From: JAAFHN01 sp031421855
GTDB taxonomy: Bacteria > Pseudomonadota > Gammaproteobacteria > Burkholderiales > Burkholderiaceae_C
DNA: 22,979 bases
Reading direction: 5' to 3'
Assembly (NCBI GenBank): GCA_031421855.1
Contig: JANOPN010000133.1
Span: 1 to 22,979, forward strand
The position numbers were made by a program, and so were the translations under genes. The stretch's first letter is position 1, and each line of letters opens with the position of its first letter. Of the stretch, positions 8,080-16,134 are shown one piece after another. The notes below the pieces were generated by a model, which made no database searches, was not told where the DNA came from, and saw only the letters and a list, made by a program, of their open reading frames with translations.

Positions 8080-8110
8080 GCTGTGCACAAGATTCATGTA
8101 AAGGTTTGCT

Positions 8111-10030
8111 TTGAACAATAACCAATGGTTTTCCAAAATCGCCGTGTGGCTGGTCATCGCCATGGTGCTTTTCACCGTGTTCAAGTCGTTTGACGGCCGA
8201 GGCGGTGCAGCCGGGGCGACGACAACAAACTACTCAGATTTCTTGGACCAAGTTCGCAACAAGTCGATCAAGCAAGCCACGATCGTTGAGGGCAATGGCA
8301 ACACCGAGGTCGTTGCGATCACGCAAGACGGCAGCAAAGTTCGCACGATTGGCACGTACCTCGACCGCGGCTTAGTTGGCGACTTGATCAGCAACGGCGT
8401 GAAGTTTGAAGTTCAAAAGCGCGAAGAAACCGGTTTGCTCATGCAGTTGCTGATGAGCTGGGGCCCGATGTTGCTGTTGATCGGCGTTTGGGTGTACTTC
8501 ATGCGTCAAATGCAAGGCGGCGGCAAGGGTGGGGCGTTTGGATTTGGCAAGAGCCGCGCCAAAATGATGGACGACACCAACAACAACACCACCTTCGCCG
8601 ATGTGGCGGGTTGCGATGAGGCCAAAGAAGAGGTCAAGGAAGTCGTAGACTTTTTGAAAGATCCAACCAAATTTCAAAAACTCGGCGGGCGCATCCCGCG
8701 CGGCTTGCTGTTGGTTGGCCCACCCGGAACCGGTAAGACGCTGCTCGCGAAGTCGATTGCGGGCGAGGCCAAGGTGCCATTCTTCGCCATCTCGGGCTCG
8801 GACTTTGTCGAAATGTTTGTGGGTGTGGGTGCAGCCCGTGTCCGCGACATGTTCGAAAACGCGAAGAAAAACGCGCCGTGCATTATCTTCATTGATGAGA
8901 TCGACGCGGTTGGCCGCCAACGCGGTGCAGGCTTGGGCGGTGGCAATGACGAGCGCGAGCAAACCCTCAACCAAATGCTGGTTGAAATGGACGGGTTTGA
9001 GACAAATGTCGGCGTGATCGTCGTCGCTGCGACCAACCGCCCCGACATCTTGGACGCAGCCTTGTTGCGCCCGGGTCGTGTTGATCGGCAGGTTTACGTG
9101 ACTTTGCCTGACATTCGCGGTCGCGAGCAGGTGCTCAATGTCCACATGCGCAAAGTGCCCATTGGCCAAGACGTCAGCGCAGCCATCATCGCTCGCGGCA
9201 CGCCAGGCATGAGTGGTGCTGACCTGGCCAACTTATGCAACGAAGCCGCTTTGATGGCGGCACGTCGAAACGCCCGTGTGGTTGAGATGCAAGACTTTGA
9301 GAAGGCCAAAGACAAAATCTTCATGGGCCCAGAGCGCAAGAGCATGGTCATGCCCGAAGAAGAGCGCCGCAACACGGCGTATCACGAGTCCGGTCATGCC
9401 TTAATTGGCAAACTGATGCCCAAGTGCGATCCGGTCTACAAAGTGACGATCATTCCGCGTGGGCGCGCCTTGGGCGTGACGATGAGTTTGCCGACGCAAG
9501 ACCGTTACAGCTACGACAGCGAATTCATGCTCAGCCAAATCAGCATGCTGTTTGGTGGGCGCATCGCGGAAGAAGTGTTCATGAACCAAATGACCACGGG
9601 CGCAAGCAACGACTTTGAGCGCGCAACCGGTTTGGCCCGAGACATGGTCATGCGCTATGGCATGAGCGAGAGTCTCGGCCCTGTTGTCTATGCCGACAAC
9701 GAGGGCGAGGTGTTTTTGGGCCGCAGCGTGACCAAAACCACCAACATGAGCGAGTCAACCATGCAAAAGGTGGATGCAGAGATTCGCCGAATCATCGACA
9801 CCCAGTACAGAGTTGCCCGCGACTTGATCGAAGGCAACAAAGACAAAATTCATGCAATGGCCAAAGCATTGATTGAGTGGGAAACCATCGATGCTGACCA
9901 AATCGACGACATCATGGCAGGCAAGCCCCCGCGCGAGCCTAAAGACTTCGTACCGCGCCCTGGTGCGGTTGGTGGCGGCGGGGACGGAGAATCGTCGATT
10001 GCTGTTACGCCCGTCGCGACGGCTGCGTAG
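8111..10030 (+). CDS. ftsH: ATP-dependent zinc metalloprotease FtsH
   Basis: FtsH is the membrane-anchored AAA+ protease that degrades misfolded membrane proteins and regulators such as LpxC and sigma-32. Length is 639 residues, the family norm. It has TM1 (about 9-24), a periplasmic domain, TM2 (about 113-131), Walker A GPPGTGKT (203-210), a pore loop MFVGVG (235-240), Walker B IIFIDE (258-263), an SRH region (ATNRPDILDAALLRPGR) and the zinc site HESGH (425-429) with Asp501 as third ligand. The C-terminus is Gly/Pro-rich. The start is a TTG preceded by TAAAGGT at 8099-8105, giving MNNNQWFSK as in other Burkholderiales. All catalytic residues are intact. Confidence 0.98.
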   Translation: MNNNQWFSKIAVWLVIAMVLFTVFKSFDGRGGAAGATTTNYSDFLDQVRNKSIKQATIVEGNGNTEVVAITQDGSKVRTIGTYLDRGLVGDLISNGVKFEVQKREETGLLMQLLMSWGPMLLLIGVWVYFMRQMQGGGKGGAFGFGKSRAKMMDDTNNNTTFADVAGCDEAKEEVKEVVDFLKDPTKFQKLGGRIPRGLLLVGPPGTGKTLLAKSIAGEAKVPFFAISGSDFVEMFVGVGAARVRDMFENAKKNAPCIIFIDEIDAVGRQRGAGLGGGNDEREQTLNQMLVEMDGFETNVGVIVVAATNRPDILDAALLRPGRVDRQVYVTLPDIRGREQVLNVHMRKVPIGQDVSAAIIARGTPGMSGADLANLCNEAALMAARRNARVVEMQDFEKAKDKIFMGPERKSMVMPEEERRNTAYHESGHALIGKLMPKCDPVYKVTIIPRGRALGVTMSLPTQDRYSYDSEFMLSQISMLFGGRIAEEVFMNQMTTGASNDFERATGLARDMVMRYGMSESLGPVVYADNEGEVFLGRSVTKTTNMSESTMQKVDAEIRRIIDTQYRVARDLIEGNKDKIHAMAKALIEWETIDADQIDDIMAGKPPREPKDFVPRPGAVGGGGDGESSIAVTPVATAA

Positions 10031-10081
10031 CGCAGTCCTGGCTTTGTTTGGGCGTATTTAACGCCGCCCATGACACATTCG

Positions 10082-10117
10082 AAAGCCCGCGAATCGTCAG
10101 GTTCACGGGCTTTTTTT
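10082..10117 (+). terminator. Intrinsic terminator after ftsH
   Basis: AAAGCCCG (10082-10089) pairs with CGGGCTTT (10106-10113), extended by GAA/TTC across one mismatch, with an 8-nt loop and seven T's (10111-10117). It separates ftsH from the downstream phosphatase gene. Confidence 0.88.
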
Positions 10118-10132
10118 CGTTACCGCCGACAC

Positions 10133-10188
10133 CTGTCGCAAAACCTTCACAAAGCCATCACCGCAGTGTCATGTCGGGTGTGGACACT
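10133..10188 (+). promoter_or_regulatory. Pho-box array and -10 element of phoX
   Basis: Four 7-bp units with 11-bp period resemble the PhoB half-site CTGTCAC/T: CTGTCGC (10133), CCTTCAC (10144), CCATCAC (10155) and GTGTCAT (10166). The first two 4-bp spacers are A-rich. Exactly 10 nt after the last unit is a weak -10 hexamer, GACACT (10183-10188). This is the known Pho-box to -10 spacing, and it recurs upstream of the olsB-like gene and ppk1. Confidence 0.7.
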
Positions 10189-10225
10189 GAACCTGTTGCA
10201 ATTTCAACGGCTTCAGGAGTACCCA

Positions 10226-12361
10226 ATGGCCCAATTTTTACTTAACGACGACGATTCAACCAACCCCGCCGCCAATGATCACCTCAATGCGGTGATTGCA
10301 CGCGCCGTTGCTGCGCAGCCATCACGTCGGCGGATGCTGATGGGTGGATTTGGCATTGCGACCGTGCCATTTTTGGCGGGCATGTCGGGTTGTGGCGGTG
10401 GTAGCGATGCGGTAGCTTCACCCGCTGTCGCGCCTTTGCCGCCGGTGGTCACACCAACGCCCGAACGCATGCTCGGATTCAAGGGCGTTTCGACCTCCAT
10501 GACCGACAAAATCGTCGTGCCGGAGGGCTACACCGCTCAGGCGCTCCTGCCTTGGGGCGACCCCATCAATGCGACCGGCCCCGCATTCAAAATAAACGCC
10601 ACCAACACCGCAGTTGAGCAAGAGCAGCAAATTGGCGATAACCACGACGGCATGTCGTTCTTCGGCTTCAACGCGGCGGGAAACGGCTTGGGCGACCGCA
10701 GCGACGAAGGGCTACTGGTGATGAATCACGAGTACATCAACCCCGAGTACTTCTATGCACCAGACACCGATGCGGCCAACTGGATGCTGCCCTTCACCTT
10801 CGAAAAAGCCCGTAAGGCACAGGCTGCGCACGGTGTGAGCGTCATGCACATGCGAAAGAGCGCCAGCGGTGCGTGGGAGCATGTTCGCGGCTCACCCTAC
10901 AACCGCCGCATTCATGGCAACACGCCGATTGGCGTTCAAGGTCCAGCAGCGGGGTTGGATGCGATGAAGACCGCGGCCGATCCAAGCGGCACCCAAGTAC
11001 TGGGAACCCTCAACAACTGCGGCAATGGTTTCACCCCATGGGGCACTTACCTGACTTGTGAAGAAAACTTCAACGGCTATTTTGGCTGGAACGGCACGCG
11101 CACGCCGACCGCGTTGGAAAATCGGTATGGCATGACCCAATCTGGCTTTGGCTACCTGTGGCACACGGTTGACTCACGCTTTGATATCAATGCGACGCCG
11201 AACGAGCCCAACCGCCACGGTTGGATCGTCGAAATTGACCCGTTTGCTCCCGCAGGTCAACCACTCAAGCGCACAGCGCTCGGGCGTTTCAAGCATGAAA
11301 ACGCGGCGCTCACCGTTGCCACCAACGGCAAAGTGGTCGTCTACATGGGTTGCGATGAGCGCAATGAGTATGTCTACAAGTTTGTGTCAAGCGGCACGTT
11401 TGATGCGGCCAACCCGACCAGCAATGCCAACCGCAATTTGTTGAGCGAAGGGACCTTGTATGTGGCCCGGTTTGATGCTGGCACCACATTGGGCGACAAA
11501 ATGGGCACGGGTGTCTGGATTGCGCTGATTCACGGCGAGAACGGGCTCACTGCGGCGAACGGTTTTGCGAACCAAGGCGAGGTGATGATCAAAGCACGGC
11601 AAGCCAGCGACCGGGTTGGCGCCACCATGATGGATCGTCCTGAGTGGGTCGCAGTGAATCCCAAGAAGCCAGGCGAAGCCTACATCACACTGACCAACAA
11701 CAACCGGCGTGGCACGACCACGGCGAGCAGCAACAACGTGGCTGGCACATCAACGGCGGGCAGCTCACGCCCAGCAGTCGACGAAGCCAACCCCCGCAGC
11801 AATAACGTCTGGGGTCACATCGTGCGCTGGCAAGACGGTGTGGCTGATGCCAGCGCTTTGACGTTCACTTGGGACATCTTTGTGATGGCGGGCCAGCCAT
11901 CAGTCGCCACAGACCGTGCGCCCAGCGCCAACATCAACGCAGAAAACTTGTTCAACAGCCCTGACGGCCTGGCGTTTGACAGCTCTGGCCGCATGTGGAT
12001 CCAAACCGATGGCAGCTACGCCAACACGGGTGACTTTGCCAACATGGGCAACAACCAAATGCTGGTAGCAGACCCCACCACCAAAGAGATTCGCCGCTTC
12101 TTGGTCGGGCCAAGTGGTTGTGAGATCACCGGCATTTGCTTCACGCCTGACCGATCGACCGTTTTCGTCAATGTGCAGCACCCGGGCGAAGTGGGCAGCC
12201 ATCCGCGTGCGCCCAAAGATGCGGCAGGTGTCACGCTGAGCGACAACGCAATTGCCCGTAACCCTACGGCATTTGCCACGTGGCCAGCAGAGTCAGGCAC
12301 CCGCCCACGCTCGGCGACTGTTGCCGTTCGTCGGGTGGATTCCGGCCCTGTTGGCGGCTAG
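10226..12361 (+). CDS. PhoX-family (DUF839) exported phosphatase
   Basis: PhoX enzymes are periplasmic, Tat-exported alkaline phosphatases with Ca and Fe cofactors that release phosphate from organic esters. I choose the ATG at 10226 (711 residues) because GGAG lies 6 nt upstream and the Tat signal SRRRMLMGG (33-41) then has a normal N-region; the longer frame to 10070 crosses the terminator and Pho boxes. A Cys at 56 after MSG could be a lipobox, so the protein may be lipid-anchored. Family blocks are LLVMNHEYINPEY (163-175), NCGNGFTPWGTYLTCEEN (264-281), MGCDERNEYVYKF (374-386) and SPDGLAFD (578-585). It interrupts the ftsH-folP order with its own promoter and terminator. Family call is confident; substrate unproven. 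Confidence 0.92.
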   Translation: MAQFLLNDDDSTNPAANDHLNAVIARAVAAQPSRRRMLMGGFGIATVPFLAGMSGCGGGSDAVASPAVAPLPPVVTPTPERMLGFKGVSTSMTDKIVVPEGYTAQALLPWGDPINATGPAFKINATNTAVEQEQQIGDNHDGMSFFGFNAAGNGLGDRSDEGLLVMNHEYINPEYFYAPDTDAANWMLPFTFEKARKAQAAHGVSVMHMRKSASGAWEHVRGSPYNRRIHGNTPIGVQGPAAGLDAMKTAADPSGTQVLGTLNNCGNGFTPWGTYLTCEENFNGYFGWNGTRTPTALENRYGMTQSGFGYLWHTVDSRFDINATPNEPNRHGWIVEIDPFAPAGQPLKRTALGRFKHENAALTVATNGKVVVYMGCDERNEYVYKFVSSGTFDAANPTSNANRNLLSEGTLYVARFDAGTTLGDKMGTGVWIALIHGENGLTAANGFANQGEVMIKARQASDRVGATMMDRPEWVAVNPKKPGEAYITLTNNNRRGTTTASSNNVAGTSTAGSSRPAVDEANPRSNNVWGHIVRWQDGVADASALTFTWDIFVMAGQPSVATDRAPSANINAENLFNSPDGLAFDSSGRMWIQTDGSYANTGDFANMGNNQMLVADPTTKEIRRFLVGPSGCEITGICFTPDRSTVFVNVQHPGEVGSHPRAPKDAAGVTLSDNAIARNPTAFATWPAESGTRPRSATVAVRRVDSGPVGG

Positions 12362-12410
12362 TACTTAGAGGACCATTGATCGTTGGTCATTCATTTCTAA
12401 TCGTTGTCTT

Positions 12411-12446
12411 GGCCCTGACTGATTCGCCAGTCGGGGCCTTTTTTTT
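12411..12446 (+). terminator. Intrinsic terminator after phoX
   Basis: An 11-bp stem (12411-12421 with 12428-12438, one G-U pair) with a 6-nt loop is followed by eight T's (12439-12446). It ends only 16 nt before the folP ATG, so folP must start its own transcript very close by or depend on readthrough. Confidence 0.92.
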
Positions 12447-12462
12447 GCGCGAAAATCCGCCA

Positions 12463-13305
12463 ATGACTTCACGCACTTGGCGCACCACGCGTTTTGATAT
12501 TGACTTGAGCCGACCTCGGATCATGGGGGTTGTGAATGTGACCCCTGACTCGTTCTCGGACGACGGGCTGAACGGGCGCATCGGTGACAACACCCGAGAA
12601 GCCTTGGCACGCTGCGAGCGTCTGCTGAGTGACGGCGCGCACATCCTGGACATTGGCGGCGAGTCAACCCGCCCAGGTGCAACGCCGCTTTCGCTCAAAG
12701 AAGAGTTGGCCCGCGTGATGCCGGTGGTGACCGAGGCGGTCAAGTTTGGCGTGCCGATTTCGGTGGACACCTACAAGCCACAGGTGATGCAGTCGGTGCT
12801 GGACTGTGGCGTGGACATCATCAACTGCGTTTGGGCGTTTCGCCAAGCGGGTGCAGATGAGGTCGTGCGCGCTCATGGTCGTTGCGGCTTGGTCGTGATG
12901 CACATGCACGGTGAGCCCGAGTCGATGCAAGTACAGCCCATGGTCGGTGAGGTAGTGGCTGAGATACTCTCTTTTTTAGAGCAACGAATTCAATGGATAC
13001 TTGGACCAGATGGTGATTTGTCACGAATTTGCATCGATTCTGGCATCGGATTTGGCAAAACCGTCGCGCAGAACTTCGAGCTGCTGCGCAACCAATCACG
13101 CTTCAGCGCCATGGGTGGGTCTGTGCTGGCGGGCTGGTCTCGCAAGTCGTCTTTGGGTACCGTGACGGGCTTGGGTGTTGCCGATCGGTTGATCCCTAGC
13201 GTGGCTGCTGCCGTGCTGGCCGTTGAGCGCGGTGCGCATGTCGTGCGTGTTCACGACGTTCTTGAGACATCTCAGGCGCTAAAAGTCTGGCTCGCGGCTC
13301 GATAA
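12463..13305 (+). CDS. folP: Dihydropteroate synthase
   Basis: FolP joins p-aminobenzoate to the pterin diphosphate in folate synthesis and is the sulfonamide target. The 280-residue frame has IMGVVNVTPDSFSDDG (20-35), HILDIGGESTRPGATPL (60-76), VDTYKP (101-106), CIDSGIGFGK (190-199), GWSRKS (224-229) and the terminal VRVHDV (261-266). Two usual residues differ: INCVW (120-124) where most have IND, and DSG where most have DPG. The ATG at 12463 follows a terminator by 16 nt with no Shine-Dalgarno; GAAAAT (12451-12456) could be a -10 for a leaderless mRNA. Codons for about 167-182 coincide with an antisense copy of the window's repeat family. glmM follows at 34 nt, probably the same operon. Confidence 0.95.
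   Translation: MTSRTWRTTRFDIDLSRPRIMGVVNVTPDSFSDDGLNGRIGDNTREALARCERLLSDGAHILDIGGESTRPGATPLSLKEELARVMPVVTEAVKFGVPISVDTYKPQVMQSVLDCGVDIINCVWAFRQAGADEVVRAHGRCGLVVMHMHGEPESMQVQPMVGEVVAEILSFLEQRIQWILGPDGDLSRICIDSGIGFGKTVAQNFELLRNQSRFSAMGGSVLAGWSRKSSLGTVTGLGVADRLIPSVAAAVLAVERGAHVVRVHDVLETSQALKVWLAAR
12961..13010 (-). repeat. Palindromic repeat element, copy 3 (antisense inside folP)
   Basis: Read on the minus strand this gives CATCTGGTCC, ATCCATTGAATTCGTTGCTC and a hairpin-forming end. It matches copy 4 without gaps at 28 of 38 positions. The palindromic arms changed together: CTAT/ATAG in copy 4 is CTCT/AGAG here. No length change in FolP is obvious. Confidence 0.55.
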
Positions 13306-13339
13306 TGCAGCCTGCGATCAACAATATCCGGGGCGGCAG

Positions 13340-14674
13340 ATGAATAAAAGGCAGTTTTTTGGCACCGATGGCATTCGTGGAACGGTGGGTCAGTCGCCCA
13401 TCACGCCGGATTTTGTGCTCAAGCTCGCGCACGCGGTAGGACGCGTGCTGCGGCGAACCGAGGCCCGCCCAACAGTGGTCATCGGCAAAGACACCCGCAT
13501 CAGCGGCTACATGCTCGAGAGTGCGCTCGAGTCAGGCTTCAATTCTGCTGGCGTTGACGTGATTTTGGTGGGGCCACTGCCCACGCCGGGTGTTGCGTAC
13601 CTCACTCGGGCGCTCAGGGCCAGTTTGGGTGTCGTGATTTCAGCCAGCCACAACCCATTTGCTGACAACGGCATCAAGTTTTTCAGCGCGCACGGCACCA
13701 AGCTCGACGATGCATGGGAGTTGGCCGTCGAGGGTGTGTTGGACGAGCCGCCGCATTGGGTGGCATCGGCTGAGCTGGGCAAGACCAAGCGGCTTGACGA
13801 CGCAGCTGGGCGCTACATCGAGTTTGCCAAGAGCACGTTTGACAATAACTTAAGCCTCAAGGGCTTGAAAATAGTCGTCGACGGTGCGCACGGCGCGGCC
13901 TACAACATTGCCCCCAAGGTGTTTCATGAGCTTGGCGCTGAAGTCACTGCCATTGGTTGCTCGCCAGATGGCATGAACATCAACGACGGATACGGCGCGA
14001 CGCATCCAGAAAATTTGATCGCAACGGTTCGTGAAACGGGTGCGCACTACGGCGTCGCGCTTGATGGCGACGCCGATCGATTGCAAATCGTCGACCACTC
14101 CGGGCGGCTGTTCAATGGCGATGAGGTGTTGTACCTCATGGTTGCCGAGCGGTTGGGACGAGGCGAAGTGGTCCCGGGCGTTGTCGGTACTTTGATGAGC
14201 AACTTGGGCATCGTAAACGCCCTCACGGAGCGCGGCGTGGCGTTTGTTCGGGCAAAAGTCGGTGACCGTTATGTGCTCGAGGAGCTAGAGAAAAACGGCT
14301 GGCTCTTGGGCGGTGAGAGTTCGGGACATTTGCTGGCGCTGGATAAACACACCACTGGTGACGGCATCGTGAGCGCGCTACAAGTGCTACAAGCCTGCGC
14401 CCGCACGGGTCAGACGCTCGCGCAAATGTTGGACGGCATCGTGCTTTGCCCCCAAACCATGATCAACGTCCGGTTAGCGCCAGGCACCGATTGGGCTGCC
14501 AAACCCGGTTTGAAAGATGCTTGTGCAGCGGTTGAGGCCACACTGGGCACGCAGGGGCGGCTTTTACTGCGCGCAAGCGGTACCGAGCCATTGGTTCGGG
14601 TGATGGTCGAGGCGTTCGATGCGGAACTCGCCAAACATTGCGCCGAGCGCATCGCGGCCGTGATACGCGGGTAA
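13340..14674 (+). CDS. glmM: Phosphoglucosamine mutase
   Basis: GlmM converts glucosamine-6-phosphate to glucosamine-1-phosphate for peptidoglycan and LPS. Length 444 residues is normal. It carries the start MNKRQFFGTDGIRG, the phosphoserine loop VISASHNPF with active Ser103, the metal loop DGDADR (242-247), the sugar-binding GGESSGH (324-330) and the phosphate-binding RASGTEP (411-417). It lies 34 nt after folP, as in the conserved ftsH-folP-glmM order, with a GGGGCGG-like ribosome site just upstream. All key residues are present. Confidence 0.98.
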   Translation: MNKRQFFGTDGIRGTVGQSPITPDFVLKLAHAVGRVLRRTEARPTVVIGKDTRISGYMLESALESGFNSAGVDVILVGPLPTPGVAYLTRALRASLGVVISASHNPFADNGIKFFSAHGTKLDDAWELAVEGVLDEPPHWVASAELGKTKRLDDAAGRYIEFAKSTFDNNLSLKGLKIVVDGAHGAAYNIAPKVFHELGAEVTAIGCSPDGMNINDGYGATHPENLIATVRETGAHYGVALDGDADRLQIVDHSGRLFNGDEVLYLMVAERLGRGEVVPGVVGTLMSNLGIVNALTERGVAFVRAKVGDRYVLEELEKNGWLLGGESSGHLLALDKHTTGDGIVSALQVLQACARTGQTLAQMLDGIVLCPQTMINVRLAPGTDWAAKPGLKDACAAVEATLGTQGRLLLRASGTEPLVRVMVEAFDAELAKHCAERIAAVIRG

Positions 14675-14678
14675 GGCG

Positions 14679-15413
14679 GTGACGCCAGAACTCATTTTGC
14701 CGCTGGCCGTGGCTTTGTTCGTTGTGGCCATGCTGTACGCCAGCGTGGGCCACGCGGGGGCGTCCGGCTACATCGCTGTCATGGGTTTGGCTGGCTTGGC
14801 GGTGGCGGTGATTCGTCCCACCGCGCTGATGCTTAACATTTTGGTGGGTACCGTCGCAGCTGCACAGTTTGCGCGAGCCGGGCACTTCAATTGGCGGCTT
14901 TTTTGGCCCTTTGCGATCACGGCCATTCCATTGGCACTGGTGGGTGGCTTTTTGGTTTTGCCAACCCGTGCGCTGGAGGTGCTGTTGGGCTTGGTGCTCT
15001 TGCTGTCGGCAGTTCATTTTTTTTGGCGACCCGCAGAGCGCACGCAATCGGCCTCGCCGCAATTGCCTGTTGCGCTCGGCTTGGGTGCATTGATTGGTTT
15101 GTTGAGTGGACTGACCGGCACCGGGGGAGGGATCTTTCTCACGCCGCTGCTTCTGCTGGCGGGCTGGGCTCGGGCCAAACAGGCCGCTTCGGTATCGGCC
15201 CTGTTTATTTTGTGCAACTCGATTGCAGGATTGGGAGGCTATGTTCTGCGCACCCAAAATTGGCCAAACGTTCCTTGGCAGCTGGTCGTGGCCGTGCTCG
15301 TGGGGGGTGGCTTGGGCGCGTGGATGGGCGCAACCCACCTGAACCCAAGTTTCATCAAACGCCTGTTGGCCCTGGTCTTGGTGGTTGCGGCTTTTAAGCT
15401 TCTGGTCAAGTAG
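14679..15413 (+). CDS. TSUP-family (TauE/SafE) membrane permease
   Basis: A 244-residue hydrophobic protein with about eight predicted membrane segments and the two-fold pattern of the TauE/SafE (TSUP) family: a Gly-rich ASVGHAGASGYIAVMGL near the first helix and GLTGTGGGIFLTPLLLL in the second half. Members export or import sulfite, sulfonates or related anions; the substrate here cannot be told. The GTG start is 4 nt after the glmM stop, so it is probably the last gene of the folP-glmM transcript. Its 3' end overlaps the convergent aquaporin gene by 8 nt (15406-15413). Confidence 0.9.
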   Translation: MTPELILPLAVALFVVAMLYASVGHAGASGYIAVMGLAGLAVAVIRPTALMLNILVGTVAAAQFARAGHFNWRLFWPFAITAIPLALVGGFLVLPTRALEVLLGLVLLLSAVHFFWRPAERTQSASPQLPVALGLGALIGLLSGLTGTGGGIFLTPLLLLAGWARAKQAASVSALFILCNSIAGLGGYVLRTQNWPNVPWQLVVAVLVGGGLGAWMGATHLNPSFIKRLLALVLVVAAFKLLVK

Positions 15414-16134
15414 GCGCAGGTGACTGGCCTAAATCGCTGGACAAATAGCCAGCCAAGCCCCAGCCCAAAACGGCCCCGACGCATTGCGCGGCGACAAAAC
15501 CCATGGCGTCAGCCGGTGCAATGCCACTGAATGTGGTGGTGAACATCCGTCCAACTACGGCTGCCGGGTTGGCAAAACTCGTGCTTGCAGCGCTCCAATA
15601 AGCAGCGCCGATGGTTGCCGCGACCCAAACAGAAGCCTTGGCATTGGGCACTTGGCTGCTTCGTTTGATCACAAACAAAAGTGCTGCCGTTGCTGCACAT
15701 TCAGCCAGCCATTGACCCGTGCCACTGCGCGAGCGGGTACCCCATTCGATCAACGGCAGCTCAAACATCGCGTGCGCGAGCATCACACCAGCAACTGCGC
15801 CAGCCAATTGAGATGCTATAATTAATATAGCGACAAATTCAATGAATTCGGTGACCAGGGGCTCTTTTCCCATTAAAAAACCGGTTTTGACCGCTTTGGG
15901 CGGCCCCATGAGCAGGGTGACCAACGGGTTGAATTGCGCACCACTGATTGGCCCCAAGGTCTCAATCAAGACATAAAGCGCAAACACCGTGGCCAAGGTG
16001 TTTGCCAAAAGCGCAACAGCGTCGTTGCCGCCGCTCAGACGCTGCGCCATGATGCCGGAGCCGACCACGGTGCACAACAGCATTGCGGTGCCGATGAATT
16101 CGGCGACAAGTACCTTGCGCAAAGCCGACGTCAT
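15406..16134 (-). CDS. MIP-family channel (aquaglyceroporin) of the arsenic operon
   Basis: A 242-residue six-helix channel with the two MIP half-helix motifs: ISGAQFNPLVTL (NPL, not NPA, at 69-71) and SFANPAAVV (NPA at 189-191). The residue after the second NPA is Ala instead of the usual selectivity-filter Arg, as in wide channels. In arsenic operons such channels (AqpS type) let arsenite out after ArsC reduction. The start overlaps the arsC stop by 4 nt (ATGA). About 36 residues separate the first NPx from SQLAGA, against about 21 in GlpF. The extra stretch coincides with repeat copy 4 (15810-15872), whose codons give EPLVTEFIEFVAILI. It may still be functional since the insert falls in the loop/TM3 start. 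Confidence 0.9.
   Translation of the reverse strand: MTSALRKVLVAEFIGTAMLLCTVVGSGIMAQRLSGGNDAVALLANTLATVFALYVLIETLGPISGAQFNPLVTLLMGPPKAVKTGFLMGKEPLVTEFIEFVAILIIASQLAGAVAGVMLAHAMFELPLIEWGTRSRSGTGQWLAECAATAALLFVIKRSSQVPNAKASVWVAATIGAAYWSAASTSFANPAAVVGRMFTTTFSGIAPADAMGFVAAQCVGAVLGWGLAGYLSSDLGQSPAPT
15810..15872 (-). repeat. Palindromic repeat element, copy 4 (in-frame in the aquaporin gene)
   Basis: On the minus strand it reads GAGCCCCTGGTCACCG, AATTCATTGAATTTG and TCGCTATA, ending in the palindrome GCTATA (15815-15820) / TATAGC (15826-15831). It is in frame and gives PLVTEFIEFVAIL, the same frame and start as copy 5 in arsI. A 24-bp block (15839-15862) matches copy 5 at 21 positions. Confidence 0.75.

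Noticed and set aside
10070..10225. Longer start for the PhoX protein
   Set aside because: It would translate across the ftsH terminator and Pho boxes; the ATG at 10226 has a good ribosome site and gives a normal Tat signal.
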